From Serripes groenlandicus (taxonomy: Eukaryota > Mollusca > Bivalvia > Cardiida > Cardiidae): a stretch of 64,000 bases of DNA. Location of the stretch: positions 1 through 64,000 of the forward strand of contig JASEVX010000081.1 in NCBI GenBank assembly GCA_031761405.1, given 5' to 3'. Below the pieces are notes generated by a model, which made no database searches, was not told where the DNA came from, and worked only from the letters and a program-made list of their open reading frames with translations. Below, piece by piece: positions 59,191 to 64,000 of the stretch (positions are counted from its first letter, which is position 1; every line of letters begins with the position of its first letter). A program made the position numbers and the translations under genes.

Positions 59191-60955
59191 GATAGAGGAC
59201 CGGTCCGGATGTTTTACATTTCGTGCCATATAGGTCGTGCTATATTGGCTGTGCTATTATTTCAATAGTCAACATGTTTCTGGTAATACTTGTTCACAAG
59301 TTCGGATTGACATTTATCATAGTAAGTATTCAAAAATTGTACTGGTAAAAGCAAATGATATATCAACCAGAAATTGATGATAATATCGTAGATTTTGTAA
59401 TGCTTAAAGTAATTGTAGAGTAAGGCGAGCTTCTGTAGGAAATACGCAAGCAAAACAAACTAATTTAACACAATAATTTACCATAATTTTGTAATAATCT
59501 TTTTATTGTATAAATATATATTATCAACAGAAAAACCAGCCAATGTTATGAACCCGTTCTGTTTTTTACATATGTTATTGGGCTCTGTATTAAAACGATA
59601 ATTTCAAAGTTATCTGAGCATAAACGACAACATCTGATAGTGTGCGCGACAAAGAAAACACCAGCCTAATGTTTACCATGATACACTAGGAAATGACGAT
59701 TAATTACTTCAATTAAACCCCTTTAATGTGAAGAGTACAAACAGTGTTTTTAAACAGTTTACTTACCGGAATCCGAAAGATGAAGTTTGGTGAAAATAGC
59801 AAATTTCTCGTTAGGAATTGGATGCCCTTTATTTTCCTTAGTTTCATTTTAAAATATATGGTGATGCTTTAATAACATATTGTGTAAAACTATTCTCATT
59901 TACTGTATATGTGACTGTCTGTAATTGGTACACTTGTTTAATGCTGACAGATTGCATAATGCATGCCTATCAATCATGGTATTGCCACTTCTTTTAAGGT
60001 TTATATATACATGTTGTTTACTTAAAACATTTCCTGTTAAAAGGCTTGCTAATGTTAAAATATAAGGATGAAATAAGTTGACACGGTCAATGTATTGTAG
60101 GGCTTTGTAAGTTTTGAGATATGTTTAAATGTTCATGTTTATGCAAATAAAAAGACGATATTCAATCTGTAACGATATTCAAACTGTAACATTTAGCAAA
60201 TTCCATGAATTGACATACACTACTTCTTTTTAAACACCGCCTTCTGGTCCTTTGATTATGCTTGTGTGTTACAATATTGTTTCCGCAACAGGTAACAATC
60301 AACGTAGAGAAACACTGCCTTCACGCTTAACTTGGAGTTATAGTTATCATAACTTGATTAAATATTGACTTGGGTCAGACAAGTATTCAATTTATTTTAG
60401 GCAATTTGATTACATCGGATTAATGCACTAAATTATTTGTGTAAATGTGGTTTATAGGGAACGTGTTCCATCAAGTTGTGACTCGTTTTACAATGGCAAA
60501 TATCTATGCTACAATGACGATGTTATGAGCACTATTATGTAACAGCTATACCCTGCTATTAAATGTGTTGTTGCCATGGTTACCTATGCTAGATTCTGCC
60601 ATAATGCTTCTTTATTTTATGCTAAATGATGTGATACTGTGTTCTATCAGTAAGTAAAATCCATATCGCCCACACTGTGAGTGATATAGGTATGCCGGAT
60701 GTACTTTTTTACTTATAAAGGGAGGCATTCTGTAAATTTAACAAATCAGACTTATTGTCATTGTCTGACATTGTATAGTAAACAAATGAATACAATAGAT
60801 GTGTTCCATATTTTTTCTCGTTACAACTTTTCAATATGGCAGACAAACTGTGTTTGAATAGAACATTCACACAGATTCGTCCGCGTGTGAACAGGTACGA
60901 AGACACTAAATAGTTCCATTCTTTCGTCATCAATTAACATAAAATAAAAAGAAAA
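59191..60955. other. Intronic AT-rich stretch
   Basis: No gene or repeat recognised between the tandem repeat and the small hairpin. Confidence 0.45.
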
Positions 60956-61031
60956 TTTGTTTGTTTTGAGTGGATATGGAATATATCACTTCGAAATAAG
61001 AAATATACCATATCCACTCAAAACAAACAAA
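60956..61031. other. 76-nt near-perfect hairpin
   Basis: Arms TTTGTTTGTTTTGAGTGGAT then ATGG at 60956-60980, repeated inverted at 61007-61031, with about one mismatch over 28-30 bp and a ~16-nt loop (CACTTCGAAATAAG). It could be a small foldback element or a hairpin RNA. It lies in the NXPE intron. Confidence 0.75.
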
Positions 61032-62091
61032 TACCCTCCATTTATCACAGCAAAACACAATCGAAACATTCATTAGGACATGTATTGATGAATACAAACA
61101 ATATTTCAAGAAAAGCTTGCCCAAAAAAGCTAAAATACATAAACGTTGCTATAGACATTATTTTGAAGAACCTTCTTCTATAACATTCATCAAATGTTCA
61201 TTAGTATCCATCTTCGTTGTATGTTTAATGAATATTTATACTGCTAAACTATGATAATGTATCATTTAAGATACTTTAGTATGACAAATGCATCAATAAA
61301 GAATGTGACATAATTTGAAAATAAGTCAATTTTGTTGCTATAGAAACCTTGTTAAATCACAATGTCCCAAACATGTTTGTCATGATTCTTGATAAGGTAA
61401 GGGAGGGCTGTCATAAAAGTGTTATATATTCTTCCAGCATGGATGCATAAGCTTGCTATTAGCTTTTTAAAATACAGCAAAAACAAGGCATCAAATGTTG
61501 ACCGTTACCTCCATTTAATTGATACCCCTATATTCTCATGACAAGAAATTAAGGGCAAATCTGTATAGCATTATTGTAATTATAAAACATCATTATTCAA
61601 GACATAAAACATTTTTTATCATGAATACAAATTGTGTTCGAATTGCTCGAATTTATTCATTTTTTATTTAAAAAAATCCTTCCATACACAGAGAAAAAAG
61701 GTATTATATATTGCCATGGCAACCAAGACTAACAGGACAAAAAGGAATGTGTTTGCCCCTTTTTTGAATGGAACTTATATATGGTGAAGGTTTCAAGCAA
61801 ATCGGAGATTATGCGTGCCGGGTTCCCTATATAAAAAGGTTGATGATTACAGAGAATTGCTCATAAAGTGTTTCTACAATGAATTTACAGCCTGCCTTTC
61901 TCCTTACCACAAAACAAGTGGACTGATTGATATATATATATGACATGTGACCAGTACGTTTTTACCGTTTATAAAACTATAGCTTTTCAAACGTAGGAAG
62001 CAACACGCAGGCAGAACAAGAAGACTAATGAGTCTTCACTGTTCGTAAACAGCATTAACACACAAACCGCAGTACCGATTCATATCTTTAC

Positions 62092-62364
62092 CTTGTCTCT
62101 AATATGGTAGAGTGCTCTAACAGCCTCTAGTGTATGCTATATACACCAGTATGTCGGGAGTCCCGGCCCATAGACATCGTAGTACAGCCGTGTAGGAGCC
62201 GTTTTTGTGATCTAAAACATAACCTGCAGCACTGGCGTTCAGTAAATCCTCAAATATTCGAACCCGTAGCTGATCCCCTCCTCTGTGTCGTTGGTTCCCA
62301 TAGCCGTCAAACAGATCTATACGCACTTTAACTGTATCGCCCACTTCATAGAATGTATTATTAC
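62092..62364 (-). pseudogene. NXPE family gene exon: beta-sandwich domain, with frameshift
   Basis: Acceptor TTGTTTTATCATTCCAG at 62365 and donor AGACAAG|GTAAAG at 62092. After completing a Gly codon with the previous exon it reads NNTFYEVGDTVKVRIDLFDG, then YGNQRHRGGDQLRVRIFEDL, ASAAGYVLDHKNGSYTAVL and CLWAGTPDILVYIAYTR. V-GDT-x-V-x-I-DL-DGYG ... GGDQLR ... GSYTA-x-L-x-LWAG is the signature of the NXPE N-domain. At about 62123-62129 the frame hits a TAG, while the next frame reads AVRALYHIRDK straight to the donor and joins the following exon in phase 0. A loss of two bases therefore seems to have occurred. It is labelled pseudogene for this break only; an assembly or base-calling error would restore it. 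Confidence 0.75.
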
Positions 62365-63219
62365 CTGGAATGATAAAACAATATCCCCAACCCTAATATA
62401 GACGGGTTCTAACGCTTTGGCAGCAGAAGAGTCTTAATACCCAGAACGAGCAATATCTCATTGTCCATCACGTGTTCAATTCAGTGTCACACATTATTTG
62501 AGCACTTGTCTACATGTAAACATATTTTTTCAAAGCAGGCGACTTTGAAAAATCGAGAATACCAGGTAATTGATGATTAACTTAGATATATTAGATTCGA
62601 AACAGTTATTAACGTTACAGCACAGGCGTCTTAATTTCCGTTACAGCAAAAGATGCGGAAAATCACACAATACCGCGTTAAAATACACAAAAAGTCTCTC
62701 TTTATTGTCTATACTCTTTGATAAAAAATGATCGTAATGGTAATTTGGGGAATCCCGCACGTGTTACTATAAATAGCCCCTCTATACGTCCATATAGTGT
62801 AATAATAATGACAAGGTGTGCAACGGCATTTTACCCCCTCGCTCGATTCGGGCTATAATTTCCGCAGAAAAACGTCTAAAACGACCTGGTCCCAGGTAGA
62901 GACAGGTTCAGAAATGATTTGCCAACCGACAAATACGCCGGCGTTTTTAAGCTTAATGTTCATTATATTTGGAAATTTGCATTTGTCCTTACCGCTATGC
63001 TTTTGGCGTATAACCCGTCCCAACGGGGGGTGGGGGTGTCGCAAAAGGGAAGAGATTTCTGGGTTTCTGATTTATTCAACGTTTTTGTCTCTTTTTCATA
63101 ATCTTGGATATCTCTATTTTAAATAACTCGCCCTTGATGTGTATGTCGATATTTTTGTTACACACCCCGGATTGGCAGATCAGATCAGTAATGAACAAAT
63201 AAATGCTCCAAGATGATAC
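62365..63219. other. NXPE intron
   Basis: Intron between two exons whose phases agree (phase 1). Contains no recognised repeat or gene. Overlapping ORFs at 62818-63126 are not assigned. Confidence 0.5.
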
Positions 63220-63398
63220 CTGGTAAATAAACCTTAGAATTCCTAACATCTACACTTTTCTTTATGTCAACTAAAGGTGGATCTTTTAGAGCTATCTCTT
63301 CATCCAAAATATCCATATTTGGCGTCCATGTTAACGTTAACTCCACGTCAGAGTTGTCTCCCTTTGCCATATATTGCGTGTGTTTAGGCCTGTTGAAG
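63220..63398 (-). CDS. NXPE family gene, upstream exon
   Basis: Acceptor TTCTCTTTTTATTTTAG at 63399 and donor CCAG|GTATCA at 63220 bound 179 bp. The peptide starts FNRPKHTQYMAKGDNSDVEL, continues TLTWTPNMDILDEEIA and ends SVDVRNSKVYLPG. It leaves in phase 1, and the Gly split by the splice joins NNTFYEVGDTVKV in the next exon, which fits the start of the NXPE domain. It enters with one base, so an upstream exon must end in phase 2. I found no such exon in the remaining 600 bp, so the 5' end, including any signal or membrane anchor, probably lies beyond the right edge. Confidence 0.7.
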
Positions 63399-64000
63399 CT
63401 AAAATAAAAAGAGAACATATATAAATGTATAGTTAAAAGGGTGGAAAGTCACATATTCAGATATCTATATGGACAGACTAAGATTTGGAGATTAGTTTTC
63501 TCACCTAATAACTTTTTATTTATTTAAAATCTTGATACATAAAACGTAATACTAATTAAAACAACCCAACGGGTTCACCTTTTATATGATCTTCAGGATA
63601 TATCTTATGGGTGTCATTGGTTGGAGAAACGTCGTTATTAACTTCATTTGATTTGACGTTACTTGTTTTGGCAGTTCTGAAGTTGTGATGACGCGTCAGA
63701 TGTGGACGTACATAAGGGAAATGCAACACTGAACGACAGACAATGTCTAATAAATTGTTATTATAATAGGAGTTCGAAGTTAACATATGTATCGGCATGT
63801 TCACACTCGAAACACTATGCATATGGTATTTTAGTAAATGATATGTTAATGAGGTAAAATACACTGACGTCGCACTTTTTGCGGCTGAGATGTAACATAA
63901 AGAATGTGTTTGCAACATTAAAATCGTTTGTAATATGGTCTCGTATTGCGTTTCGCTTTGTAAGGAAAAGCCGCCTCAAGATACCAAATACCACACATAA
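63399..64000. other. Upstream intron or 5' region of the NXPE gene
   Basis: Contains an open minus-strand segment (63579-63728) with plausible splice sites but the wrong phase for the next exon. No other feature seen. Confidence 0.4.

Noticed and set aside
63579..63728. Candidate further upstream NXPE exon (RPHLTRHHNFRTAKTSNVKS...)
   Set aside because: Splice sites look fair, but it would leave in phase 1 while the next exon needs phase 2; the only phase-2 donor is non-consensus.

Overview
This window is eukaryotic, intron-containing and AT-rich, and most likely comes from a marine or brackish bivalve mollusc. There are no prokaryotic operons and almost no long ORFs. Dispersed repeats with a molluscan look recur: units with the text 'AGGTCAAAGGTCAAGGTC', fragments beginning 'AGAGGGCCAAGAT...CTGGATCGCTCACC', and 'GTAAGTTACCAGTACTA...CTGACACCAGC'. 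The one clear host gene is an NXPE-type esterase gene, a family I expect to be expanded in bivalves. The species cannot be fixed from sequence alone.

Layout. Positions 1-9238 hold a macrosatellite of near-identical 2141-bp units (four full copies and a truncated fifth, running off the left edge). It abuts a 32-bp minisatellite (9239-10985). A 49-bp array (14050-15400) and a 56-bp array (17030-19990) follow, separated by dispersed repeats. From 20 to 32 kb there are CpG-rich repeat patches, longer-unit tandem repeats and a dense colony of foldback elements with TTAA targets and CCCTTTCCC ends (MITEs, probably piggyBac-like or Kolobok-like). One orphan terminal exon on the minus strand (27992-28239) may belong to a host gene. 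Positions 33699-41728 are a degenerate 8-kb DNA transposon with 17-bp perfect terminal inverted repeats. On the plus strand it carries a THAP zinc-finger/DDE transposase pseudogene, and on the minus strand a YqaJ-type nuclease pseudogene. The two genes interleave: each places an exon inside an intron of the other. This combination suggests the ISL2EU group, and younger elements are nested in it.

Positions 42-47 kb contain more MITEs, tRNA-like SINE heads and a ~550-bp direct duplication whose copies flank a 330-bp foldback element. Positions 47364-63398 contain four exons of an NXPE family gene on the minus strand: a beta-sandwich (NXPE/neurexophilin-like) domain followed by a PC-esterase domain with a GDS nucleophile motif. 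A 13-kb intron packed with repeats divides the gene. The splice phases agree across the exons, apart from an apparent 2-nt frameshift near the end of the second recognised exon. The gene may therefore be a decayed paralogue, or the assembly may carry an error. The 5' end probably lies beyond the right edge.

How the parts relate: most of the window is mobile or tandem DNA. The transposase and nuclease pseudogenes belong to one dead element, and the MITEs are non-autonomous elements whose transposase source is not in the window. Only the NXPE gene and perhaps the orphan exon appear to be host coding sequence.
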